Source of the DNA: an uncultured Eubacteriales bacterium | Lineage (GTDB): Bacteria > Bacillota > Clostridia > Oscillospirales > Oscillospiraceae | Assembly: GCA_900079765.1 (NCBI GenBank) | Contig: LT599017.1 | Coordinates: forward strand, 3,362,996-3,426,995 | Length of the DNA: 64,000 nt | Reading direction: 5' to 3' | Part shown: piece after piece, positions 8,398 through 16,710 of the stretch | Layout of the letters: the number at the start of each line of letters is the position of its first letter | Position numbering within the stretch: position 1 is the first letter of the stretch | The notes under the pieces: generated by a model | The model's database searches: none | The model's input: the letters and a program-made list of their open reading frames with translations, nothing else | What the model was told of the DNA's origin: nothing | Program-made: the position numbers and the translations under genes

Positions 8398-8909
8398 CCG
8401 CCTTGAGCCGCCATGATTTTACCGTCAAATGGACCGTCTTCGCGGTGGCCCTTTTGCCGGTCTGGTTTCTGGAAACTTATATTCTCAGCCGCTTTCCCGT
8501 CTTCGGCGTTAAGCCCATGCTGCTGCCCCTGGCGGCGGTTGCGGTTGCCACCGTGGAAGGGGCGGCCCCCGGAGGAGCCTTCGGGCTGGCGGTGGGCATT
8601 TTGTGCGACGCGCTCTACGGTACCAGCGGCGCTATGACCCTAGGACTCACCCTGGTGGGCGTGGCCGCAGGGCTTGCCGCCCAGTACCTGCTGCGGCAAA
8701 ATCTGCTGGGCTGTTTTCTCTGCTCTCTGGGGGCCCTGGCGTCCATTGATGGCTGCCGCATCATCTGGCGGCTGCTGTCAGGCGTAGAGCTGGAGCCCAT
8801 GCTCCGGGTGGCCGGGCTGGAGATACTCTGGTCCCTTGTGTTTGTTGCCCCTATTTACGCCCTCTTCCGCTGGGTACACAGCCGCACCGAAACCGCTACG
8901 CTCTTTTAG
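8394..8909 (+). CDS. mreD: Rod shape-determining protein MreD
   Basis: A 171-residue, very hydrophobic protein with about five membrane segments and no large soluble domain, as expected for MreD. Position directly between mreC and the PBP2 gene supports the name as much as the sequence does, because MreD is weakly conserved. A GTG start overlapping mreC is preferred; a TTG at 8403 is the alternative. It bridges MreC and the PBP2/RodA synthase. Confidence 0.88.
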   Translation: MTALSRHDFTVKWTVFAVALLPVWFLETYILSRFPVFGVKPMLLPLAAVAVATVEGAAPGGAFGLAVGILCDALYGTSGAMTLGLTLVGVAAGLAAQYLLRQNLLGCFLCSLGALASIDGCRIIWRLLSGVELEPMLRVAGLEILWSLVFVAPIYALFRWVHSRTETATLF

Positions 8910-8918
8910 GAGAAGATT

Positions 8919-10988
8919 ATGGACGCAAGACAATTTCACGGCCGGGTCCGGCTGATCATTCTGGCGCTGGGAGGACTTCTTCTGTCCTTCGTACTGGTGC
9001 TCTACAACCTCCAGGTGGTCAACGGCGCCGAATATCTCAGCCAGTCCGAGCGGAAGATCTCCAACACTGAGACGGTGGAGGCCGCCCGGGGTGAAATTCT
9101 GGACCGCTACGGGCGGGTGCTGGTCTCCAACCGCACCAGCTATCAGGTCACGCTGGACGCAGGCCTCATGGGCGCCGAGGAGAGCCGTAACCCCAACCTA
9201 CTCTCCCTCATCACACTGTGCCGCTCCCATGGCGTTAGCTGGACGGACACCCTGCCCATCAGCGTCACAGAGCCCTTTACCTCCACGCTGGACACCCTCA
9301 GCGAGACGGGCCAAACACGGTACAAGACCTTTTTGGATAAAATGAAGTGGACAGACGCCGCCGCCCAGGGTCCTGACGCGCTCATCACCGCCATGCGGAA
9401 GTTTTACAAGGTGGATGAGAGCGTCTCCGCTGAGGACGGCCGGGCTTTGGTGGGTGTCCTTTGTGAACTGCGGATGCGCACCCTGGATATCCTGCGCACC
9501 AACTACGTCTTCGCCTCCGACGTGGATATGGATTTCATATCCGCCGTGAAGGAAAACGGGTTGGTGGGGGTCTCAATCAAGCCGGTCTCCGTCCGGCAGT
9601 ACAACACCCCCTACGCCGCTCATCTGCTGGGCCACGTGGGCCTGATGACCGCCGAGGAGTGGGCAGAGTACCAGGAGAAAGGCTACAGCATGAACGACAC
9701 GGTGGGCAAAGACGGGGTGGAATTGGCTTTCGAAGACTACCTCCGTGGGACCCCCGGCGTACGGGCCATCGACCTCAACACCAGCGGCAAGGTGGTCAGC
9801 GAGACCTGGCTCACCGAGCCAGACCCCGGCAACAACCTTTCCCTCACGCTGGATATCCGCCTGCAGGAGACTGTGGAGCGGAGCTTGGCCGAGCGCATCC
9901 CCGCTCTACCTTCCGAGTACACCCAAGGGGGCAGCGCCGTGGTGATGGACGTGAAGTCGGGGGACATTCTGGCGATGGCCTCCTGGCCCACCTTTGACCT
10001 CTCCACCGTCTACCAGGACAGCGCCACCTACAACGCAGCCCTGAGTGACCCGCTTAAGCCCTTCTACAACCGGGCCGCCCAGGGTACTTACTCCCCCGGC
10101 TCCGCCTTCAAAATGGTGGTGGGCACCGCCGCCCTCCAGGAGGGCCTTACCACCCCCGGGGAAAAAATTCTGGACACCGGGCGTTTTCAGTATCCCGCGG
10201 GGCAGAAGTACCCCTACGGAGACTACCATCCCGCCTGTTGGATCTACCTCCAGTACGGCGGCACCCACGGTCGGGAGGATATGGCCCACGCCCTGAAGGA
10301 CTCCTGCAACATTTACTTCTACACCCTGGGGGACCGGCTGGGCATCGACAAAATCGACCAGTATGCCGACATGTTCGGCCTGGGCAAATCCACCGGCTTT
10401 GAGCTTAATGAAGCGGTGGGTCAGGTGGCCGGACCGGAGACCAGCGCCAAGCTGGAGACCCCCTGGTACGGCGGCGATCTTCTCTCCGCCGCCATCGGCC
10501 AGGGGAACACCCTGACCACCCCACTGCAGCTCGCCAACTACGTCGCCACTTTGGTTAATGGCGGCAACCACTACTCCGCTCACGTCCTCCAGTCGGTGAA
10601 GTCGGGAGACTTCTCCAGCCTCGTCTATCAGCAGGAGCCCGAGCTTATGGACACGCTGAACATCAGCTCCGATAATATGGAGACCGTCAAGGCAGGCATG
10701 AAACTCCTCGCCACAGAAGGCAGCGTAAAGAATTACTTTAAGGACCTGCCCGTCACCGTGGGGGCCAAGACCGGCACCGCCCAGGTTGGCCGGGAGGACA
10801 CCAACGCCAACGCGGTCTTCGTCTGTTTCGCCCCCTACGAGAACCCGGAAATCGCCATCTCCATCGTGGTGGAGCGGGGCGGCTCCGGTACAGAGCTGGC
10901 CGCCATCGCCGCCGACATCATGTCTTACTACTTCAACGCTGAGCAGGCCCTCGGTGCCGTGGAGGGCGAGAATACCCTTTTAAGATAG
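8919..10988 (+). CDS. mrdA: Penicillin-binding protein 2 (elongasome transpeptidase)
   Basis: A 689-residue class B PBP that cross-links peptidoglycan during elongation. There is one N-terminal membrane helix (about 10-32), a dimerisation/pedestal domain (about 55-310), and the transpeptidase domain with all three active-site motifs: SAFK with nucleophile Ser395, SCN at 462-464 and KTG at 617-619. The gene follows mreD after nine bases with TAGGAGA before the ATG. It is the natural partner of a RodA glycosyltransferase, which is not in this window. It is the likely beta-lactam target here. Confidence 0.93.
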   Translation: MDARQFHGRVRLIILALGGLLLSFVLVLYNLQVVNGAEYLSQSERKISNTETVEAARGEILDRYGRVLVSNRTSYQVTLDAGLMGAEESRNPNLLSLITLCRSHGVSWTDTLPISVTEPFTSTLDTLSETGQTRYKTFLDKMKWTDAAAQGPDALITAMRKFYKVDESVSAEDGRALVGVLCELRMRTLDILRTNYVFASDVDMDFISAVKENGLVGVSIKPVSVRQYNTPYAAHLLGHVGLMTAEEWAEYQEKGYSMNDTVGKDGVELAFEDYLRGTPGVRAIDLNTSGKVVSETWLTEPDPGNNLSLTLDIRLQETVERSLAERIPALPSEYTQGGSAVVMDVKSGDILAMASWPTFDLSTVYQDSATYNAALSDPLKPFYNRAAQGTYSPGSAFKMVVGTAALQEGLTTPGEKILDTGRFQYPAGQKYPYGDYHPACWIYLQYGGTHGREDMAHALKDSCNIYFYTLGDRLGIDKIDQYADMFGLGKSTGFELNEAVGQVAGPETSAKLETPWYGGDLLSAAIGQGNTLTTPLQLANYVATLVNGGNHYSAHVLQSVKSGDFSSLVYQQEPELMDTLNISSDNMETVKAGMKLLATEGSVKNYFKDLPVTVGAKTGTAQVGREDTNANAVFVCFAPYENPEIAISIVVERGGSGTELAAIAADIMSYYFNAEQALGAVEGENTLLR

Positions 10989-10989
10989 G

Positions 10990-12828
10990 ATGAATCCCAT
11001 GCTGGACGCGCAGACCTATGACTCCCGCGAGGAACGCTGTAAATCCCCCTTCGGCGCGGTGCCCTCGGGGCAGCAGGTGGCCTTCACCCTCCGCCCGGCC
11101 CGGTCCGAGGGGTTCGTGACCGCCGCCCTCACTGCCCGACTGGAGCAGGAGGAGGACCACACCATAGAAATCCCCCTTCCCTGGTCGGGCCTGGAGGGGA
11201 GCCGCGACCTCTTCTCCGGCGTCTTGGATACAAGGGGCTACGTAGGCCTCATCTGGTACACCCTACGCCTCTTTCGCATGGATGGCACTTGTGAGGCAAG
11301 CAGAGAATACCAGCTCACCGTCTATGATGACTCTGAGGCCGTCCCCACCTGGTTTGGCGAGGGGATGACCTATCAGATTTTCCCCGACCGCTTTTGCCGC
11401 ACCAGAATCCCCGACCCCGCCGGAATGCCCGGCGATCGGTGGGTCCACCAGAGCTGGGAGGAAGAGCCCGCCTTCGGCCCCGATGAGCACGGCGAGGTCC
11501 GCAACCGGGACTTCTTCGGCGGCGACCTCCAGGGCGTCACGGAAAAGCTCCCTTATCTCAAGGGTCTGGGGGTGGAGACTCTGTACTTCTGCCCCCTCTT
11601 TGAGGGGCCCGAGAACCACCGCTACGGTACCGGGGACTATGAGAAAATAGACCCCATGCTGGGCACGAAGGAGGACTTCACCGCCCTATGCGCCACCGCC
11701 CACGCCTTGGGAATGCGCGTCATGCTGGACGGGGTCTTTAACCATACCGCCTTTGTCAGCAAATATTTTAACGGAGACGGGAGCTACCCCACTCTGGGAG
11801 CCGCCCAGTCCCTGGAGAGTCCCTACCATGACTGGTTCTGGTGGGAGCACTGGCCCGACAAATACGCCTCCTGGTGGGGCATCTATTCCATGCCCACCAC
11901 CAATAAAAAGAACGCCGCGTGGCTTGCGTATATCACAGGGGAGAACGGCGTCATCCGTTCCTGGCTCCGCGCTGGGGCGGACGGCTGGCGGCTGGACGTG
12001 GCCGATGAGCTGCCCGATGAGGTGGTCCACGCCATCCATGCCGCCGCCCGGTGTGAGAAGCCGGACGCGGTGGTCATCGGTGAGGTGTGGGAAGACGGAT
12101 CCAACAAAATTGCCTACAGCGTCCGCCGCCGCCATATCTGGGGCGGCCACTGCGACGGACTGATGAACTACCCCTTTCAGAATGCCCTCCTCACCTATCT
12201 TCTGGGCGGGGATGCCAAAGACTTCATGGGGACAATGGAGCGCCAGCGGGAAAACTATCCTCCCTTCGCCTTCTACTCTTCCATGAACGCAATGGGCACC
12301 CACGACACCGCCCGTATCCTCACCCGCTTGGGAGCGGGCTCCGGCTGGGAGCACTGTTCCAAGGCAGAGCGGGCATACTACCGCATGGACGACGCCCACC
12401 GTGACCGAGCCAAGGCCCTTCTCAAGCTGGGAGCGGCCATCCTCTTCGCGTTCCCCGGCTCCCCCACCCTCTATTACGGGGACGAAGCCGGGTTGGAGGG
12501 CTTTGAGGACCCCTTTAATCGCCGCACCTTCCCCTGGGGACGGGAGGATCGGGAGTTGACCGCGTATTTCGCCGCGCTGGGCGGGCTGCGCCGGGAGAGC
12601 AAAGCCCTGCGGCGGGGGGACATCTGCTACGTCGCCGCCGACGGCCCTGTGCTGGCCTTTACCCGCAGCCACGGGGGGGAGACCGTCCTCTGCGCCATCA
12701 ACAGCTCGGAAGAGTCGCAGCCCCTCCTATGGGAGGGCCGCTCCTTCACTTTGCCCCCCGTCAGCGCCCAACTCCTCGACGAGGACGGAACCCCCTGCAT
12801 CCCCTGCACCCCAACGGGTGCAACATAG
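10990..12828 (+). CDS. GH13 alpha-amylase family enzyme (neopullulanase/cyclomaltodextrinase-like)
   Basis: A 612-residue cytoplasmic-looking GH13 protein with no signal peptide. An N-terminal beta domain (about 1-115) precedes the catalytic barrel, as in neopullulanases and cyclomaltodextrinases. The catalytic triad is recognisable: nucleophile Asp336 in WRLDVADE, acid/base Glu365 in IGEVWED, and Asp439 in MGTHDTA. It would hydrolyse imported maltodextrins or related alpha-glucans. The start is one base after the PBP2 stop with only a weak Shine-Dalgarno, suggesting read-through expression or coupling. Exact substrate (pullulan, cyclodextrin, maltooligosaccharide) cannot be told from sequence. 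Confidence 0.88.
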   Translation: MNPMLDAQTYDSREERCKSPFGAVPSGQQVAFTLRPARSEGFVTAALTARLEQEEDHTIEIPLPWSGLEGSRDLFSGVLDTRGYVGLIWYTLRLFRMDGTCEASREYQLTVYDDSEAVPTWFGEGMTYQIFPDRFCRTRIPDPAGMPGDRWVHQSWEEEPAFGPDEHGEVRNRDFFGGDLQGVTEKLPYLKGLGVETLYFCPLFEGPENHRYGTGDYEKIDPMLGTKEDFTALCATAHALGMRVMLDGVFNHTAFVSKYFNGDGSYPTLGAAQSLESPYHDWFWWEHWPDKYASWWGIYSMPTTNKKNAAWLAYITGENGVIRSWLRAGADGWRLDVADELPDEVVHAIHAAARCEKPDAVVIGEVWEDGSNKIAYSVRRRHIWGGHCDGLMNYPFQNALLTYLLGGDAKDFMGTMERQRENYPPFAFYSSMNAMGTHDTARILTRLGAGSGWEHCSKAERAYYRMDDAHRDRAKALLKLGAAILFAFPGSPTLYYGDEAGLEGFEDPFNRRTFPWGREDRELTAYFAALGGLRRESKALRRGDICYVAADGPVLAFTRSHGGETVLCAINSSEESQPLLWEGRSFTLPPVSAQLLDEDGTPCIPCTPTGAT

Positions 12829-12841
12829 GCTGACGCACTGG

Positions 12842-12876
12842 AAGGGCGGCCCGCTTGCAAAAGGGGCCGCCTTTTG
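12842..12876 (+). terminator. Intrinsic terminator after the GH13 gene
   Basis: A GC-rich stem (AAGGGCGGCCC against GGGGCCGCCTT, one imperfect position) around a short A-rich loop and followed by TTTT. The stretch from here to about 13064 contains no gene that can be supported. Confidence 0.7.
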
Positions 12877-13064
12877 ATATGCTGAAACGGAAGAGGAGAG
12901 GCGTGAGTCACATGAATTGGGACAGCGGATACTGGATCTACGGCGGGCGAACACCCGGCTTATCGTCTCCTGGACCTGGAATCCTCTCTGGAAGAGCCGA
13001 GATTGACCTTCGCCCCCGGGCCGATGGGGACATCGGCTCCTACGGGTGCGGCGTCGATATGCCC

Positions 13065-13100
13065 AAAAAGCAAGGGCGGAGCCGACGGCTCCGCCCTTGC
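13065..13100 (-). terminator. Intrinsic terminator after the CBS-domain gene
   Basis: Perfect 14-base arms (13070-13083 and 13087-13100) around a three-base loop, followed on the minus strand by TTTTT. Confidence 0.88.
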
Positions 13101-13107
13101 TGCGCGA

Positions 13108-13536
13108 TCAGGTCTTCCTCAGATTGTCCGAGATGTCTGTCAGGGCCTTGCTGGCCTCCATGTCGCAGGCCCGGCTGGTGGCCAGATCCCCCAGTGAGAC
13201 CATGCCCACCACCTTTCCCTCCTCGGTGACAGGTAGCCGCCGCACCTGTGCGGAAGCCATAACGCGGGACGCCTCCCGTGTGTCGTCGCCCGGAGAGACC
13301 ACGGCGCAGTTCCGGGTCATGATCTCACTCACCGGGGTGCGGGTCGGATCCTCCTCCGCCGCGATGCACCGAAGAACGATATCCCGGTCGGTGATGATGC
13401 CCCGGAGCCGCCCGTCCTCCCCGCAGACGGGGAGAGAACCCACGTTGTGCCGTGCCAGGAGCCGAGCCGCCAGAGCCGCCGACTCGCTGGGGTCGATGCT
13501 GACCACGCCCTGGCTCATTAGGTCGCGTACTTGCAT
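13108..13536 (-). CDS. Tandem CBS-domain protein
   Basis: A 142-residue protein made only of two CBS domains (about residues 1-60 and 70-130), with the paired VGSLPV / GIITDRDIVLR and VRRLPV / GMVSLGDLA signatures. CBS pairs bind adenosine nucleotides (AMP, ATP, S-adenosylmethionine, c-di-AMP in some cases) and act as energy or stress sensors. No effector domain is attached, so the partner is unknown. It has its own terminator and is separated from the QueG-like gene by about 90 bases. Confidence 0.9.
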   Translation of the reverse strand: MQVRDLMSQGVVSIDPSESAALAARLLARHNVGSLPVCGEDGRLRGIITDRDIVLRCIAAEEDPTRTPVSEIMTRNCAVVSPGDDTREASRVMASAQVRRLPVTEEGKVVGMVSLGDLATSRACDMEASKALTDISDNLRKT

Positions 13537-13627
13537 GGAAAAACCACCTTTCCTGCTGTTTGGTCTTATTGTGGGCAGAGCGGCGGATTTTATACAAAAA
13601 GACCGCCTGGCAGAACACCAAGCGGCC

Positions 13628-14449
13628 TTATTTTTTCAGGGATAAATTGCGCTTCAGCACCGCCGGCCCCCGCCAGGCAAAGGCCCGGTGACCAAATTGC
13701 TCCTGAAAGGCCCGGTTGGTGAGGCCCTCCAGCATATCGGGCGTCAGGTCGGAGAGGTAGCCTTGAGTAAACTCTGTCAGGGGAGCAACCCTGGGTGTGC
13801 GGTTGTAGGGGCAGGCGGTCTGGCAGAGGTCGCACCCCCATACGTAAGGGTGAGTTTTTAAAAGAGCGGTCTCCTCCGGCGTCAACTCTCCTTTCTTTTG
13901 GGTCAGATCGGAGAGGCAGGGACCCAGGCCTTCCAGCGCCCGGGTGGGGCAGGCGGCCTTACAGGCCCCGCAGCCGATACAGCCAGGGGCGGAGGCAACC
14001 TCCTGAAAGGGAAGGGGCGCGTCGGTGAGGATGGTGCCCAAAAAGACATAGGAACCGTAAGGGGGCAGAATCAACAGCCCGTTCTCCCCCCGCAGACCCA
14101 GCCCGGCCAGCCATGCGGCCTCCCGCTCAGGGAGTGGGGAGCTGTCGGCAGCGGAGAAAAACGTATACGAATCGTATTCTTCAAGCAGGAAATCGCATAT
14201 GGTATTCAGCCTTTCCCGCAAAACGGCATGATAATCCGACCCACGGGCATAAACCGACAGATTCCCTTCTGTCTCCCCCGTGAAATAAGGAAACGCCGCC
14301 ACCAGCACGGTGGTGGGATTAGGGAGCAGACAGCCGGCCTTCTCCCGGGCGGCGGCCCCCATGTGGGGGAGGAGTGCGTCATAAGCCACGCAGCCCCAGG
14401 CGGCGGCTCCCACTGCCGCGAAACGGACATTCAAGTCAGCGGGTGTCAT
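13628..14449 (-). CDS. QueG-like double [4Fe-4S] protein
   Basis: A 273-residue protein related to epoxyqueuosine reductase QueG. The N-terminal half resembles the DUF1730-type domain; LPPYGSYVFLGTILTDAPL (about residues 132-150) matches the QueG segment before the clusters. Two ferredoxin-type sites follow: CIGCGACKAACP and, later, WGCDLCQTACPYN. QueG performs the last step of queuosine synthesis in tRNA; shorter clostridial relatives like this one may have another electron-transfer role. The ATG at 14449 overlaps the end of murE by 14 bases, so the two are co-transcribed; longer starts run through murE and were rejected. It is shorter than typical QueG. Confidence 0.72.
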   Translation of the reverse strand: MTPADLNVRFAAVGAAAWGCVAYDALLPHMGAAAREKAGCLLPNPTTVLVAAFPYFTGETEGNLSVYARGSDYHAVLRERLNTICDFLLEEYDSYTFFSAADSSPLPEREAAWLAGLGLRGENGLLILPPYGSYVFLGTILTDAPLPFQEVASAPGCIGCGACKAACPTRALEGLGPCLSDLTQKKGELTPEETALLKTHPYVWGCDLCQTACPYNRTPRVAPLTEFTQGYLSDLTPDMLEGLTNRAFQEQFGHRAFAWRGPAVLKRNLSLKK

Positions 14450-15956
14450 ACTTGTCCAGTACCTTCCGGGCCAGCATACCATCAGGCGCGCAGGGGACGC
14501 TGCCCTCTTTCCGTTTCTGCCGCTGTTCGGCCCCTTTTCCCGCCAGCACCACGACGGCGGGGCCCTCCGCCTCCAGAATGGCGGCGGAGATGGCCTTTTC
14601 CCGATCCGGAATGGTAGCCCAGGTCTTGCCGTGGGGAGCGATGTAACGGCCAATATCCGCGCAGATGGACTCCACCTCCTCGGGCCCCGGGTCGTCCTCG
14701 GTAAGAAGGATGCGGTCGGCCCAGCGGCCCGCCGCGTGCCCCATGCCCTCTCGGCGGTCCAGACCCTTGCCGCCGGTGCAGCCGAATAAAACGGTGAGCT
14801 GCCGGCCGGGGTATTCGGTCCGGACCGAGGAGAGCAGGGCCTCCAGGCTCATACCGTTGTGGGCGTAGTCCACGATGACGGTGAGGGCCCCGTCGGCGCT
14901 GGAGAGTGTCTCCATCCGACCCGGCACGGCTGCATGGCTCAGGCCCCGGGCCACCGCCTCCTCCCCTGCACCGTACCGCTCAGCCACGGCAATGGCGGCC
15001 AGGGCGTTGTCCACGTTAAAGAGGCCCGCCATGGGCAGGCTTATCCGCCGGATATAGCTGGGAGTGCTGACCCGGAAGGAGATAGCCCCCTCCCGGGCGG
15101 AAATCTCGTCTGCGAAGATATCAGCGGTCGGGTCAGTCTTGGAGAATGTGATTACCTGGGGGCAGACCTGCGAAGCCGCTCGCACCCGCTCGGCATGATC
15201 ACAGTCTAAATTGATGCAGGCGGCGGCGGCCTGGCTGAAAATAGCCAGCTTGGAGGAGAAGTAGTCCTCAAAGTCGGGGTGCTCGATGGGGCTGATATGG
15301 TCCTCCCCGATGTTGAGGAAGACGGCGGTGGCAAGCTCCACCCCCGTGACCCGGTGATACTTGAGGGCCTGGCTGGAGACCTCCATAGTCACGAAACCGG
15401 CATCAGCGGAGACCGCGTTCCACAGGTGCCGCTGGAGGTCCAGGGGCTCCGGAGTGGTTAGGGTGGCGGGTGCGCGCTCCAGGCCGTCGTCGGTGACGAT
15501 GGTAGAGAGGATGGCCGTGGGGCCTTTCCCCTCCGCCTGGCGGCGGCAGTCCAGGATCGACTTTAGGAAGTAGGCCGCCGTTGTCTTCCCCTTAGTTCCC
15601 GTGATACCCGTGATGGGGATCGCGCCTGAGGGGTGGCCCCAGGCCCGGTCGGCAAGCAACGCCATGGCCCTGCGGATATCGGTAACCAAAATCGCGGGAA
15701 TCTCGGGAACGTCGGGGTAGGGTGCCTCGCTCACGTAGGCGGCGGCCCCCTTTTCAGCGGCCTGCCTGAGGTATTCGCTGCGGAAAGCCGCGCCTTTACA
15801 GATAAAGAGGGCGCCAGGCACCACGCTCCTGGAGTCGCAGGATACCAGAGGCACGGGGCGGGTGAGGTCGGCCCTCAGAGAATCGCCGGTAGCGAGAAGG
15901 TCATTTTTCAAGAGCAGCTGCCAGTAGTCGCCCATAGGGAGCCGGGGACGGTTCAT
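14436..15956 (-). CDS. murE: MurE-type UDP-MurNAc-tripeptide synthetase (L-lysine-like motif)
   Basis: A 506-residue Mur ligase adding the third amino acid to UDP-MurNAc-L-Ala-D-Glu in the cytoplasm. Domains: N-terminal UDP-binding (1-110), ATPase with GTKGKTT at 120-126, and C-terminal domain from about 345 with DYAHNG. At the position that selects the diamino acid (DNPR in meso-DAP enzymes) this protein has Asp421-Asp422-Pro423-Gly424, resembling the D-[DN]-P pattern of L-lysine ligases. The start has GAGGAGGTG upstream. It follows the racemase gene by 35 bases and overlaps the QueG-like gene. Specificity is inferred from the motif; another murE elsewhere in the genome cannot be excluded. 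Confidence 0.85.
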   Translation of the reverse strand: MNRPRLPMGDYWQLLLKNDLLATGDSLRADLTRPVPLVSCDSRSVVPGALFICKGAAFRSEYLRQAAEKGAAAYVSEAPYPDVPEIPAILVTDIRRAMALLADRAWGHPSGAIPITGITGTKGKTTAAYFLKSILDCRRQAEGKGPTAILSTIVTDDGLERAPATLTTPEPLDLQRHLWNAVSADAGFVTMEVSSQALKYHRVTGVELATAVFLNIGEDHISPIEHPDFEDYFSSKLAIFSQAAAACINLDCDHAERVRAASQVCPQVITFSKTDPTADIFADEISAREGAISFRVSTPSYIRRISLPMAGLFNVDNALAAIAVAERYGAGEEAVARGLSHAAVPGRMETLSSADGALTVIVDYAHNGMSLEALLSSVRTEYPGRQLTVLFGCTGGKGLDRREGMGHAAGRWADRILLTEDDPGPEEVESICADIGRYIAPHGKTWATIPDREKAISAAILEAEGPAVVVLAGKGAEQRQKRKEGSVPCAPDGMLARKVLDKYDTR

Positions 15957-15991
15957 AGGGGGTTCACCTCCTCAAAAAAATGGGTGCACGC

Positions 15992-16699
15992 TCACACATT
16001 ACGCAGGGGGTAGCCGCAGAAGGTGATGCACTTTTCAGCCAGGATGTCCATCGCGTCGATATAGAACTCGGGCAGGGCGTGGCAGGTCCGGTACACCGAC
16101 AGCTCGGTGCAACCCAAAATGGCCCCGTCGCATCCTGCAGCGCGGATGGCCTTGTCCACGGCGGCGAACTTCTCCCGGGAGCCGGTCTCGCCCTTTTTAA
16201 TCTCATCGTAGATGATGCTCATCACCAGGCGCTGCTCCGCCGGGGGCGGGGCGACGCACCCGAGCCCCAGAGCCTCCAGCTCCCGCTGGTAGACGCCGGT
16301 CTGGACGGTGCCGTCGGTGGCTAAGATGCCCAGCCGCTTGAGTCCCCGGGCGGCGGCGACCTTCGCCGTCTCCCTCACCATGTTGATGATGGGGATGGTC
16401 AGCGCACTTTGGAGCCGATCGGCAAAGAAATGTGAGGTGTTGCAGGGGATGGCAATGGCGGTGCATCCGCAGCCCTCCAGCGTCTTTGCGTCACTGAGGA
16501 GCCGGGCGTAGCAGCCCTCCGCATCCCCCCCCAGGATGGAGGCGGTGCGGTCAGGCATGGCGGTGTCGCTCAAAATCAGGGTGGGCAGGTGCTCCTGGTC
16601 CCGGGCTGCGTCGGTACGGTCCAATATCCGCTGATAAAAGTCCTGGGTGGCCTGGGGCCCCATGCCGCCCAAAATACCAAGGCGTTGTTCGGTTGGCAT
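15992..16699 (-). CDS. Aspartate/glutamate racemase family protein
   Basis: A 235-residue, PLP-independent two-cysteine racemase. The nucleoside-free fold opens with LGILGGMGPQAT; the two catalytic Cys are Cys86 (PCNTSH) and Cys197 (GCTELS). It interconverts L- and D-aspartate (or glutamate) without cofactor. Eleven bases separate it from the upstream ATP-grasp ligase gene, which resembles D-aspartate ligase, so D-aspartate supply for the cell wall is the most likely role. Residues cannot separate Asp from Glu specificity; the TS after PCN and the overall fold favour the aspartate-racemase branch (YgeA/RacX type) over MurI. Confidence 0.88.
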   Translation of the reverse strand: MPTEQRLGILGGMGPQATQDFYQRILDRTDAARDQEHLPTLILSDTAMPDRTASILGGDAEGCYARLLSDAKTLEGCGCTAIAIPCNTSHFFADRLQSALTIPIINMVRETAKVAAARGLKRLGILATDGTVQTGVYQRELEALGLGCVAPPPAEQRLVMSIIYDEIKKGETGSREKFAAVDKAIRAAGCDGAILGCTELSVYRTCHALPEFYIDAMDILAEKCITFCGYPLRNV

Positions 16700-16710
16700 A
16701 GATGCTCTCC

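Noticed and set aside
12855-13229. Open frame from 12855 (and an internal ATG at 12914)
   Set aside because: It runs through two terminators and into the CBS gene on the other strand. The part from 12914 has MNWDSGYWIYGG at its start but no recognisable family and no consistent frame, so it may be a decayed fragment at best.
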